From positions 1 to 64,000 of the forward strand of contig NZ_JAWDIR010000047.1 of NCBI RefSeq assembly GCF_046156265.1: a stretch of DNA of 64,000 nucleotides, written 5' to 3'. The notes beneath the pieces are model-generated. The model worked only from the letters and a program-made list of their open reading frames with translations, ran no database searches and had not been told where the DNA came from. Within the stretch, counting starts at the first letter, position 1. Each line of letters opens with the position of its first letter. The position numbers and the translations under genes are program-made. Source of the stretch: CAMDHY01 sp046156265. GTDB taxonomy: Bacteria > Pseudomonadota > Alphaproteobacteria > Rhizobiales > Segnochrobactraceae. Shown piece by piece: positions 27,186-38,298 of the stretch.

Positions 27186-27950
27186 TCAAAGCTCCACGCC
27201 GCGGACCTCGGCGGCGAGGTCGTCGTGCGCCTTCTTCGCCTCCTCGTTGCGCGGATGCACGGCGAGCGCCGCCTCGTAGGCCTTCAGCGCCGCCTCCTCG
27301 CGATCGAGCGCCCTGAGCACGACCCCAAGGCCGACCAGGGTGCGCCAGTCGCGCGGCTCGAGGGCGAGCGCATATTCGAGATCGGCCAGCGCCTTGCCGA
27401 AGTCGTCGCGCTGGTAGTGGACGGCGGCGCGGCGGCTCCAGCCCTCCGCGAAGGCCGGCTGCAGCCGCGTGACGGCGTCGAGCAGGTCGAGCGCCAGCGG
27501 CAGGTTCTCGGCGCCGATCGCCGCCTGGGCCTGCCCCATCAGAACGTCGATGGTGGCGCTGCCGGAGGCGGCGAGCCGCCGCTGGATGCGGTTCGCGACC
27601 TGGCCGGCCGTGCGGTCGTCCTTGGCGTTCGCAAGGTCGGTGAACAGCGAATCGAGGGTGGGCTCCGCCTTCGGCTCGGGCTTGCCGGCCGTCTCCTGAT
27701 CCGTCTCGGGGTGGCCGGGCGGGAGATGCGGGCGCGCCGATGGCAACTCGGCCGGCGGCTCCAGCAGATTGGGCGCGCGCGGGTTGGGCGAAGGCAGGTC
27801 CGGCAGCGGCGTGACGCCCGGAGGCAGGGTGTCCGGCGGGGCGGCCTCCGGCGACTGGGCACGGACCGGCACGGCCGCGAGCGGGGCGGCGATCACCGCT
27901 GCGGCGACGAGCGCCGACAGGCCGGCGCGGAGGGGGGAGAGGGTGCGCAT
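27186..27950 (-). CDS. Exported tetratricopeptide-repeat protein
   Basis: 254 residues. A signal peptide (cleavage near VRA-QS), a Pro-rich linker (35-90) and then about three TPR units (ALDLLDAVTRLQPAFAEGWSRRA, ALADLEYALALEPRDWRTLVGLG, ALKAYEAALAVHPRNEEAKKAH). Predicted periplasmic protein-interaction scaffold. The ATG at 27950 follows GGAGGGGGGAGAG on the minus strand. Placement next to rpmJ appears ordinary; partner unknown. Confidence 0.85.
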   Translation of the reverse strand: MRTLSPLRAGLSALVAAAVIAAPLAAVPVRAQSPEAAPPDTLPPGVTPLPDLPSPNPRAPNLLEPPAELPSARPHLPPGHPETDQETAGKPEPKAEPTLDSLFTDLANAKDDRTAGQVANRIQRRLAASGSATIDVLMGQAQAAIGAENLPLALDLLDAVTRLQPAFAEGWSRRAAVHYQRDDFGKALADLEYALALEPRDWRTLVGLGVVLRALDREEAALKAYEAALAVHPRNEEAKKAHDDLAAEVRGVEL

Positions 27951-28114
27951 CCCGCAGATATTGCGCGCGACCCGTGGCGGGTCAAAGGCAGCGGCGCGGC
28001 GGGCAACACAAAAAGGCGCGCGACCTGATGCCACGCGCCCGTTCTGTCATGAAGCTGGAAGGGCGGCCGCGGGGCCGCCGGGTGCCGACCCCGAGGGGCC
28101 GGCGCCGCAGGGCT

Positions 28115-28240
28115 TCAGCCCTGGCGCGCCTTGAAGCGCGGCGCCTTCTTGTTGATGATGTAGATGCGGCCCTTGCGGCGCACCAGACGGTTGTCGCGGT
28201 GCCGACCGAGCAGCGACTTCATCGAATTCTTGATCTTCAT
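28115..28240 (-). CDS. rpmJ: 50S ribosomal protein L36
   Basis: 41 codons; the translation begins MKIKNSMKSLLGRHRDNR and ends RIYIINKKAPRFKARQG. It is the zinc-free form typical of alphaproteobacteria: the four Cys/His ligands of the other L36 type are absent. The ATG at 28240 and the stop at 28117-28115 are clear. L36 is the last small protein joining the peptidyl-transferase region of the large subunit. Between this gene and the next one (28241-28388) nothing was recognised. Confidence 0.95.
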   Translation of the reverse strand: MKIKNSMKSLLGRHRDNRLVRRKGRIYIINKKAPRFKARQG

Positions 28241-28388
28241 GGGTCCCGGCGCTCCGGCGCAAAAGTCAGGGCAGGCACCAAGGCACCCGCCGATTTCGTG
28301 CCGGGGAGATAGCGGACTCGGCGGCGGACTGTCAACGCTCGGGCGGCGGAAACGCCTGCTTAGGGGGTGGCCGGCGCTGCGCTCCTGG

Positions 28389-28814
28389 TCATACCCCTCG
28401 CACGTACGGAGCCTCGCCGGCCCAGAAGCGGTGCAAGCTGTCCCACGCAGCTTTGCTCCTCGGCGCGAGCCAGACTTCGAAGTCTGACGGGGCGGTGGTC
28501 ACGTGCAGGTTCGGATTCTGCAAGTCCTCCAGCAATCCGATCGTCACGGCCTCCTGCACATAAGGGTCGCCGTGCGCGTGGCAGCGCTCGACGAGCCCGA
28601 ACACCGCCGGGAAGTGCGTAATGTCGCCCCGAGACAACTGGTCGATGAGATGACACGCAAGGTCGCCGAGTGCGAGGTAGAGCGGTAGCTCAGGTTCGGC
28701 CTGCCAGTCGGATACGAAAGCCTGCCACGAGCGCAGAAAGCTTGGTACCGCATCGACGAACAAGGGAAGCATCTGCTCTCGTGTGATCAACGGCTGACTG
28801 CTGTCAGAAGTCAT
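28389..28814 (-). CDS. Hypothetical protein, possibly DUF7674 family
   Basis: 141 residues, soluble, with no signal. The arrangement FLRSWQAF ... LPLYLALGDLACHLIDQL ... FGLVERCHAHGDPYVQEAVTIGLLEDLQN resembles the DUF7674 group, single-domain proteins often found beside toxins or mobile DNA. GC is lower than in the flanking genes, which suggests recent gain. No toxin partner is adjacent. Confidence 0.55.
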   Translation of the reverse strand: MTSDSSQPLITREQMLPLFVDAVPSFLRSWQAFVSDWQAEPELPLYLALGDLACHLIDQLSRGDITHFPAVFGLVERCHAHGDPYVQEAVTIGLLEDLQNPNLHVTTAPSDFEVWLAPRSKAAWDSLHRFWAGEAPYVRGV

Positions 28815-28870
28815 GCGTCACCTTTGACGAGTTCGATGCTGACGCGGCATGGCGCGCCCTTCCCAAACCA

Positions 28871-28900
28871 TTGACAACCCCTATGACCGTCGTACGGTCA
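28871..28900 (+). promoter_or_regulatory. OsmC promoter with a palindromic operator
   Basis: A consensus -35 TTGACA (28871-28876) is followed by TGACCGT-CGT-ACGGTCA (28884-28900), a perfect 7-3-7 palindrome covering the spacer and -10 position. This is the usual layout for a TetR- or MarR-type repressor site. No regulator gene is adjacent, so the repressor would act from elsewhere. Confidence 0.6.
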
Positions 28901-28930
28901 GACAAATCAATCCGGACCGGGAGGCCGAGA

Positions 28931-29353
28931 GTGGCACACGTTCGCGTGGAACGGCAGGAGGGGCGGCGGTTGCAAGGGACGGCGCGGCAGCACCGCGTCG
29001 TCATGGACCGCACCCGCGAGGACGGCGGCACCGACGCCGGCTGCACCTCGGGCGAGCTGCTGCTGCTGGCGATCGGCTCCTGCGTCACGGGCCGGCTGCG
29101 CAACACGCTGGAGGGCGCCTCGCTGCCGGCGATGCCGCTCGCCGTCGAGGTGTCGTTCGAGCCGTCGGCGCGCGGGGAGAAGCGCGAGCGTATCGCCGTC
29201 GACGTCATCGTGCCGGCGGGGCTCGACGCGGCCGGCGTGGCGCTCGCCGAGCGCGAGGCGCTTTCCGGCGGCGTCGGCAGCCGCATGGCGGCGGGCTCGG
29301 AGATGGTGGTCAGGGTCCGCCGCGAGGGCGGCGAAGGGGCAAGGGCGGCATGA
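28931..29353 (+). CDS. OsmC-family peroxiredoxin-like protein
   Basis: 140 residues from GTG 28931, which has GGGAGG 6 nt upstream; an apparent TTG start at 28871 is the promoter -35 box and is rejected. The OsmC fold is indicated by HRVVMDRTREDGGTDAGCTSGELLLLAIGSCVTGRL. The Cys in AIGSC is the usual C-terminal-side catalytic Cys; a second Cys in DAGCTSGE fits the thiol pair only loosely. It may detoxify organic peroxides. It overlaps the rhodanese gene by 4 nt, so the pair forms one thiol/sulfur operon. Confidence 0.82.
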   Translation: MAHVRVERQEGRRLQGTARQHRVVMDRTREDGGTDAGCTSGELLLLAIGSCVTGRLRNTLEGASLPAMPLAVEVSFEPSARGEKRERIAVDVIVPAGLDAAGVALAEREALSGGVGSRMAAGSEMVVRVRREGGEGARAA

Positions 29354-30228
29354 GCGATCCGACGAACACGAGCGTGGCCGAATCGGGCCCCGAGCCGACG
29401 GCCCTCGTCACGCCGGAGTGGCTGGAAGCGAACCGCCACCGCGACATCCGCCTGATCGAGATCGCCGGCATGGGCCAGGACGATTTCGCCGCCTACAAGG
29501 CCGGCCACGTCCCGGGCGCCAGGGCCTGGAAGTGGAAGGAGGCGCTGTGGGACGCGCGCATGCGCGAGTTCCCGAGCCCGGAGGAATTCGCCCGCCGCAT
29601 GGGGGCTGCCGGCATCGGCAACGACACCATCGTGGTGTTCTACGGCGAGGGCATCCAGTTCGGCATCTACGCCTGGTGGACGCTGCGCTATTGCGGCCAC
29701 GCCGACGTCCGCCTGCTCGACGGCGGCCGCAAGCGCTGGGTGGCCGAGGGGCGGGCGCTGACCACCGACGTCCCCGACGCGCCGGCGCCGCGTGCCTATC
29801 ACCCGACGCCGCGCCGCGAGGAGATGCGCATCCTGCGCGACCGCGTCGTGGCGCTGCTCGGCAATCCCGAGATCGCCATCGTCGATGCCCGCTCGCCGGA
29901 GGAATACCGCGGCGAGCGCGTCGGCGGGCCGGGCGGGCCGGACGTCGGCGCGGTGCGGCCGGGCCGCATCCCGGGTGCCCGCCACCTCTTCTACATGGAC
30001 CTCTTCGACGAGACCCAGAGCTTCAAGCCGAAGGCTGAGCTCGCCGTCATGGCCGCCGAGCGCGGGCTGACGCCCGAAATGCCGACGATCGCCTACTGCC
30101 GGATGAGCCACCGCGCGACCGTCGCCTACTTCGCGATGACGCAGATCCTCGGCTACCCGGACGTGCGCGTCTACGACGGCTCCTGGACCGAGTGGGGCAA
30201 CCTCGTCGGCGTGCCGATCGAGCGGTGA
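29350..30228 (+). CDS. Two-domain rhodanese-type sulfurtransferase
   Basis: 292 residues with two rhodanese domains. The N-terminal one (about 20-135) is inactive-like; the C-terminal one (about 160-290) carries the active loop CRMSHRA with the persulfide Cys. It transfers sulfane sulfur from thiosulfate or mercaptopyruvate to a thiol acceptor. The ATG overlaps the OsmC stop (ATGA). Length and layout fit TST/SseA-type enzymes; the CRMSHR loop is closer to thiosulfate types. Confidence 0.9.
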   Translation: MSDPTNTSVAESGPEPTALVTPEWLEANRHRDIRLIEIAGMGQDDFAAYKAGHVPGARAWKWKEALWDARMREFPSPEEFARRMGAAGIGNDTIVVFYGEGIQFGIYAWWTLRYCGHADVRLLDGGRKRWVAEGRALTTDVPDAPAPRAYHPTPRREEMRILRDRVVALLGNPEIAIVDARSPEEYRGERVGGPGGPDVGAVRPGRIPGARHLFYMDLFDETQSFKPKAELAVMAAERGLTPEMPTIAYCRMSHRATVAYFAMTQILGYPDVRVYDGSWTEWGNLVGVPIER

Positions 30229-30296
30229 GGCCACCGCGGCCCTGCCCCGCGACCGCCGAGGGTGCGCCCGGCGGCGCTTTCGCCTAAAGGGGGCGG

Positions 30297-32459
30297 ATGC
30301 GCCATCGCGTGTCCGTGCTCCTGCCCGTCGCCGTCGACACCGCGTACACCTACGCGGCCGACGAGCCGCTCGCGCCCGGCACCATCGTCGAGGTGCCGCT
30401 CGGCCCCCGGCGCGTCCTCGGCGCGGTCTGGGAGGACCCGCCGGACGACTCCATCGGCCACAATCGCCTGCGCGCCATCGAGGCGATCGTGCCGGTGCCG
30501 CCGATCGACGCCGAGATGCGCGCCTTCGTCGAGTGGGTGGCGCGCTGGACGGTGTCGCCGCGCGGCATGGTGCTGCGCATGGCCCTGCGCGCGCCGCAGG
30601 CCTACGCGCCGGAAGCGCCGCGCTACGGCGTCGTCCGCGTCGGCCCGCCGCCGGAGCGGATGACGCCCGCCCGCGCCCGCGTTCTCGCTCTCACCGAAGA
30701 CGGTCTCGCCTGGTCGCGCGGCGGCCTGGCGGCGGCCGCCGGCGTCAGCACATCGGTGGTGGAGGGGCTGCTCGCCGCCGGCAGCCTCGCGGTCGTCACG
30801 ATGCCGCCGGTGCCGATCGTCGCTACGCCCGACGCGGGCCTCGGCCGGGCGCCGACGCTCTCGCCCGAGCAGGCGGCCGCCGCCGCGGCATTGCGCGAGA
30901 CGGTGCAGGCGGGCGGCTTCTCGGTGACGCTGATCGACGGCGTCACCGGCTCCGGCAAGACCGACGTGTTCCTGGAGGCCGCCGCCGAGACGATGCGTCA
31001 GGGCCGGCAGGCGCTGGTGCTGATGCCGGAGATCGCGCTGACGCAAAGCGTGCTCGCCCGCTTCGAGACGCGATTCGCGGCGCGCCCGGCCGAATGGCAC
31101 TCGGCGGTGCCGGCGGCGCAGCGCGCCCGCGTCTGGCGGGGGGTGTGCGAGGGGACGGTGCCGTGTGTCGTCGGGGCGCGCTCGGCGCTGTTCCTGCCGT
31201 TCAAGCGGCTCGGGCTGGTGGTGGTCGATGAGGAGCACGAGGTCGCCTACAAGCAGGACGACCGCGTCCCCTACAACGCCCGCGACATGGCGGTGGTGCG
31301 CGGGCGAATCGGCAACTTCCCCGTGGTGCTGTCGTCCGCGACGCCGTCGGTGGAAAGCCGCGTCAACGCCGACGCCGGCCGCTACAAGCGCCTCGTGCTC
31401 GGCGCCCGCACCGGCGGCGGCGTGCTGCCGAACGTCGCCGTCATCGACCTCCGCCGCTCGCCGGCGGAGCGCGGCCGCTGGCTGTCGCCGCCGATGGCGA
31501 ACGCCGTGGCGCGCAATCTGGAGCGCGGCGAGCAGGCGCTGCTCTTCCTCAATCGCCGCGGCTACGCGCCGCTGACGCTCTGCGGCGCCTGCGGCCACCG
31601 CTTCCAGTGTCCGCAGTGCTCGGCCTGGCTGGTCGACCACCGCCTGCGCGACCAGCTCGTCTGCCACCACTGCGGCCACACCGAGAAACGGCCGGATGCC
31701 TGCCCGTCGTGCGGCGCCGAGGGTCGCCTCGTCGCCTGCGGGCCGGGTGTCGAGCGGGTGGCGGAGGAGGCGGCGGAGCGGTTTCCGCAGGCGCGCCTCC
31801 TGGTGCTGTCGTCGGACACCGGCGGCACCGAGCGCATCCGCCGCGAGCTCGCGCTGGTGGCCGAGGGCAAGGTTGATCTGCTCGTCGGCACACAGCTCGT
31901 CGCCAAGGGCCACACCTTCCCGAAGCTGACGCTGGTCGGCGTCGTCGATGCCGACGTCGGCCTCGTCTCCGGCGATCCACGTGCCGCCGAGCGGACGTTC
32001 CAGCTGCTGTCCCAGGTCACGGGGCGGGCAGGCCGCACGGGTGCGGCCGGCGTCGGGCTGTTGCAGACCCACAATCCCGACCACCCGGTGATGCGAGCGC
32101 TGGTGGCGGGGGATTCCGACGCCTTCTATGCCGCCGAGATCGACTCCCGCCGCCGTGCCGGCCTGCCGCCGTTCGGCCGGCTCGCGGCTATCGTCGTCTC
32201 AGGGCCTGATCGGGCCAGCGCCGAATCGTATGCGCGTGCGCTGGCGCTCGCCGCGCCACGGGCAGACGGCGCGCAGGTGCTCGGCCCCGCGGAGGCGGCA
32301 CTCGCCGTGTTGCGCGGCCGCCACCGCTTCCGCCTGCTCGTCAAAGCGGCCCGCGGGCTCGACCTGCCGGGCTACCTGCGCGCCTGGCTCGCCGCCGCCC
32401 CGCCGCCGCGTGGCGGGGTCGAGCGCCACGTCGACGTCGAGCCGCAGAGCTTCGTATGA
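30297..32459 (+). CDS. priA: Primosomal protein N' (replication-restart helicase)
   Basis: 720 residues. PriA is a 3'-5' superfamily 2 helicase that reloads the replisome at repaired forks. Visible: the N-terminal DNA-binding domain, Walker A DGVTGSGKTDVF, the DEEH box (VVVDEEHEVAYK), SSATPSVES, the zinc-binding Cys pairs (LCGACGHRFQCPQC and LVCHHCGHTEKRPDACPSCG) and the late helicase motif TQLVAKGHTFP. Its place directly before the atp operon is typical of Hyphomicrobiales. Confidence 0.96.
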   Translation: MRHRVSVLLPVAVDTAYTYAADEPLAPGTIVEVPLGPRRVLGAVWEDPPDDSIGHNRLRAIEAIVPVPPIDAEMRAFVEWVARWTVSPRGMVLRMALRAPQAYAPEAPRYGVVRVGPPPERMTPARARVLALTEDGLAWSRGGLAAAAGVSTSVVEGLLAAGSLAVVTMPPVPIVATPDAGLGRAPTLSPEQAAAAAALRETVQAGGFSVTLIDGVTGSGKTDVFLEAAAETMRQGRQALVLMPEIALTQSVLARFETRFAARPAEWHSAVPAAQRARVWRGVCEGTVPCVVGARSALFLPFKRLGLVVVDEEHEVAYKQDDRVPYNARDMAVVRGRIGNFPVVLSSATPSVESRVNADAGRYKRLVLGARTGGGVLPNVAVIDLRRSPAERGRWLSPPMANAVARNLERGEQALLFLNRRGYAPLTLCGACGHRFQCPQCSAWLVDHRLRDQLVCHHCGHTEKRPDACPSCGAEGRLVACGPGVERVAEEAAERFPQARLLVLSSDTGGTERIRRELALVAEGKVDLLVGTQLVAKGHTFPKLTLVGVVDADVGLVSGDPRAAERTFQLLSQVTGRAGRTGAAGVGLLQTHNPDHPVMRALVAGDSDAFYAAEIDSRRRAGLPPFGRLAAIVVSGPDRASAESYARALALAAPRADGAQVLGPAEAALAVLRGRHRFRLLVKAARGLDLPGYLRAWLAAAPPPRGGVERHVDVEPQSFV

Positions 32460-32688
32460 GCGGGTGCGGCGCCGACGCGGATGGCCGGAAATCCCGTGGG
32501 CGCGGCGACCCGCCGCGCTCCCTCCGCAAACTGCACGGGGAGCCGCTGTTGCGCCGCCGGATTGCCTATGGTATCGGCACCCTTGGCTTCCGGGGGGCTC
32601 GCCGCGTGCCTCTCCGCCCCTTGGAAAGTCTCTTATCTTTCAAGGCCTTCGGAATTGCCCCGCGTGAGCAAGCCCGAAGGTCTTCCGT

Positions 32689-33266
32689 GTGCGAGAGACG
32701 CTATCCGTGACCGATCAGGACCAGCACGTCTCCGGTGTCGCCGAACGCTACGCCTCCGCTCTCTACGAGCTGGCGAAGCAGGAGGGGGCTATCGACGCCG
32801 TCGAGGCGGACCTCGACCGGTTCGCGGCGCTGCTTGACGAGAGCGTCGATCTGCGCCGCCTCGTGAAGAGCCCGGTGTTTTCCCCCGACGAGCAGACGAG
32901 CGGCCTCGCCGCCGTGCTGGAGCGGGCGGGGATCGGTGGCTATGCCGCCAATTTCCTCAAGCTGGCCGCCCGTAACCGGCGGCTGTTCGTGGCAGGCGAG
33001 ATGATCCGCGCCTACCGCGCCCTGGTCGCCGCTGGTCGTGGCGAGACGACGGCCGAGGTCACCTCCGCCGAGCCGCTCTCGCAGACGCACCTCGCGTCCC
33101 TGAAGGCGGCTCTCTCGGAGTCGACCGGCAAGGACGTGCGGCTGAAGACGAGCGTCGACGCCAGCCTCATCGGCGGGCTGATCGTCAAGCTCGGCTCGCG
33201 CATGATCGACACGTCGCTCAAGACCAAATTGAATTCCCTCAGGATCGCGATGAAAGAGGTCGGCTG

Positions 33267-33267
<1 letters not shown>
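32689..33267 (+). CDS. atpH: ATP synthase F1 delta subunit
   Basis: 192 residues, the stalk protein linking F1 to subunit b. VAERYASALYELAKQ opens the N-terminal domain, and the C-terminal signature ends in LIGGLIVKLGSRMIDTSLKTKLNSLR. The GTG at 32689 has GAAGG 8 nt upstream; an in-frame GTG at 32707 is a possible shorter start. Its stop shares a base with the atpA start (TGATG). First gene of atpHAGDC. Confidence 0.95.
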
Positions 33268-34799
<1,532 letters not shown>

Positions 34800-34839
34800 C
34801 GGCCGCGAACCCGCGTAGCGACGCCGTCGAGGAGCGCCG

Positions 34840-35718
34840 ATGCCGAACCTGAAGGACCTGCGCAACCGCATCGCCTCCGTGAAGGCGACGCAGAAGATCA
34901 CCAAGGCGATGCAGATGGTCGCCGCGGCGAAGCTGCGTCGCGCCCAGGAGGCGGCGCTCGCGGCCCGTCCCTATGCCGAGCGGATGCAGGCGATGCTCGC
35001 CGGCCTCGCCTCCGGCATGGAGGGGGCTGCCGGCGCGCCGACGCTGCTCGCCGGCAACGGCCGCGACGACACCCACCTGCTCGTTGTCTGCACGGCCGAG
35101 CGCGGCCTCTGCGGCAGCTTCAACTCCTCGATCGCGAGGCTCGCCCGCGAGCATGCCAACCGGCTGATCGCCCAGGGCAAGACCGTCAAGATCCTGTGCG
35201 TCGGCCGCAAAGGCGCCGACGCCCTGAAGCGTGATCTCGGTCCGCGCATCATCCGCACCATCGAGATGCGCGGCGTCCGCAATGTCGGCTTCGCGCAGGC
35301 GGATATGGTCGGCAAGCAACTGCTGGAGCTCTACGCGGCCGGCGAGTTCGATGTCGCGACGTTGTTCTATGCGCAGTTCAAGTCGGTCATCCAGCAGATC
35401 CCGACGGCGCAGCGGCTGATCCCGGCCGACGTCTCCGGCGCGGCCGAGCGCACCGTCGGCGGCGCCATCTACGAATACGAGCCGGAGGAGGAGGACATCC
35501 TCGCCGAGCTCCTGCCGCGCAACATCTCCGTGCAGGTGTTCCGGGCGCTCCTCGAGAACGCCGCCTCCGAGCAGGGCGCCCGCATGTCCGCCATGGACAG
35601 CGCGACGCGCAATGCCGGCGAGATGATCGGCAAGCTGACGATCACCTACAACCGCTCGCGTCAGGCGCAGATCACCAAGGAACTGATCGAGATCATTTCC
35701 GGCGCCGAGGCACTGTGA
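34840..35718 (+). CDS. atpG: ATP synthase F1 gamma subunit
   Basis: 292 residues, the rotating central stalk. The N-terminal coiled coil LKDLRNRIASVKATQKITKAMQMV and the C-terminal coil ending in RQAQITKELIEIISGAEAL match the family ends, which insert into the alpha-beta core. GAGGAGCG lies just before the ATG at 34840. Confidence 0.97.
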   Translation: MPNLKDLRNRIASVKATQKITKAMQMVAAAKLRRAQEAALAARPYAERMQAMLAGLASGMEGAAGAPTLLAGNGRDDTHLLVVCTAERGLCGSFNSSIARLAREHANRLIAQGKTVKILCVGRKGADALKRDLGPRIIRTIEMRGVRNVGFAQADMVGKQLLELYAAGEFDVATLFYAQFKSVIQQIPTAQRLIPADVSGAAERTVGGAIYEYEPEEEDILAELLPRNISVQVFRALLENAASEQGARMSAMDSATRNAGEMIGKLTITYNRSRQAQITKELIEIISGAEAL

Positions 35719-35809
35719 CGCGAACCGCCGCGGCGTCACGCGCCCGCGGCAGACGAGACAAGGATTCGGCGCACTGGCGCCCCGCCCGACCGACGAGGAC
35801 GAGAAAGCC

Positions 35810-37231
<1,422 letters not shown>

Positions 37232-37251
37232 GGCCGAGCGCCACTCCTTTT

Positions 37252-37277
37252 CGGAGACCCGCCCCGGCGGGTCTCCG
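37252..37277 (+). promoter_or_regulatory. Intercistronic hairpin between atpD and atpC
   Basis: CGGAGACCCGCC and GGCGGGTCTCCG form a perfect 12-bp stem with a 2-nt loop, 20 nt after the atpD stop and 25 nt before the atpC start. There is no T-run, so it is unlikely to be a full terminator. It may protect the upstream message or lower epsilon expression relative to beta. Confidence 0.6.
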
Positions 37278-37301
37278 TGAGTGCAGCGACAGGATCGAAG
37301 C

Positions 37302-37724
37302 ATGGCCACCGGAACCGCCGGCGCGACTTTTCCCTTCGAGCTCGTCTCCCCCGAGCGGCTGCTCGTCTCGGGTGAGGCGCGCTCCGTCGTCGTCCCCGGC
37401 AGCGAGGGCGAGTTCGAGGTCCTGAAGGATCACGCCCCCTTCCTCGCCATGCTGCGGCCGGGCATCCTCAGGGTGATCGGCGCGGCGGGTGACGAGCAGC
37501 GCATCTTCGTGCGTTCCGGCTTCGCCGACGTGAACGGCACCGGCCTGACGGTTCTCGCCGAGGAGGCGGTGCCGGTCGAGCAGTTGAAGGGCGACCAGAT
37601 CGCCCTGTCGATCCGGGCTGCCGAGGAAGACGTCGCCGCCATCAGCGATCCGGCGCAGCGCTCCGAGGCCGAGCGCATGCTCGCCTCCCTCCGCGAAGTG
37701 CAGGCGACGCTGAAGCTCGGCTGA
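37302..37724 (+). CDS. atpC: ATP synthase F1 epsilon subunit
   Basis: 140 residues: the N-terminal beta sandwich (FELVSPERLLVSGEARSVVVPGSEGEFEVLKDHAPFLAML) and a short C-terminal helical hairpin (AEEDVAAISDPAQRSEAERMLASLREVQATL). It couples the central stalk to the c ring and limits ATP hydrolysis. Last gene of the operon. Confidence 0.95.
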   Translation: MATGTAGATFPFELVSPERLLVSGEARSVVVPGSEGEFEVLKDHAPFLAMLRPGILRVIGAAGDEQRIFVRSGFADVNGTGLTVLAEEAVPVEQLKGDQIALSIRAAEEDVAAISDPAQRSEAERMLASLREVQATLKLG

Positions 37725-37772
37725 GCCCGGCGCTCGGCTGGTGCCGAGGCGCGGCCGAGCCTAAAGCGCGAC

Positions 37773-37791
37773 GGAGGCCCAAGTGGCCTCC
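37773..37791 (+). terminator. Possible atp operon terminator hairpin
   Basis: GGAGGCC-CAAGT-GGCCTCC, a 7-bp stem 48 nt after atpC. No T-run follows; assigned by position only. Confidence 0.4.
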
Positions 37792-37921
37792 CGACGCCGG
37801 TCTGACGGCCTGCAATCTCATCTCTGCGCCATGCCGCCGGGGGCAGCGTCCGGGGCCGGCAGGACTCTCGGCGGCCCCGTCGTGCCGGCGGCTGATCCGT
37901 GCACCGTGTCTTTGCGGATGC

Positions 37922-38185
37922 TCAGGGCGGCGGCCGACGGCCCCGCAGCCCCTGCGCGAGCAGCACGACGCCGACTGCGACGATCAGCACCCACATCAGT
38001 GCCGCCATCAGGTAGCCGACGGGATCGGTCTCCCAATGGTGCATGCCCGGCGTTGTGCCGGGTGGTGGCGGCCCGTGGTGGCGAACCATGAACCACATGT
38101 CGTCGCCCAGATAGCCGCTGACGAGGAAGATCAGTCCGATCACCACCATCGCCGCCCCGACGGCGATGCGTCCGCCTCGCCCCAT
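37922..38185 (-). CDS. Small two-helix membrane protein, unknown
   Basis: 87 residues with two membrane helices (about 8-24 and 59-78) joined by a His/Pro-rich loop (VRHHGPPPPGTTPGMHHWE) that probably faces the periplasm. The ATG at 38185 has GGAGGGAG upstream; longer in-frame starts run to 38434 but have the Arg/Pro-rich composition of shadow sequence. No family recognised. The His loop could bind metal, which is only a guess. Confidence 0.6.
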   Translation of the reverse strand: MGRGGRIAVGAAMVVIGLIFLVSGYLGDDMWFMVRHHGPPPPGTTPGMHHWETDPVGYLMAALMWVLIVAVGVVLLAQGLRGRRPPP

Positions 38186-38298
38186 GGCCGTGCTCCCTCC
38201 GCCGCCGACCGCGCCACCTCTGCCCGCCATGATGCCGCACAGCCGTGGCGACGGCCACTCGCCGTGTCCTGCGGCCCGCGGGGTCGCCGGCGGTGCCC

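Noticed and set aside
28871..28930. TTG start for OsmC at 28871
   Set aside because: This TTG is part of a consensus TTGACA -35 box followed by an operator; the GTG at 28931 has a proper ribosome site.
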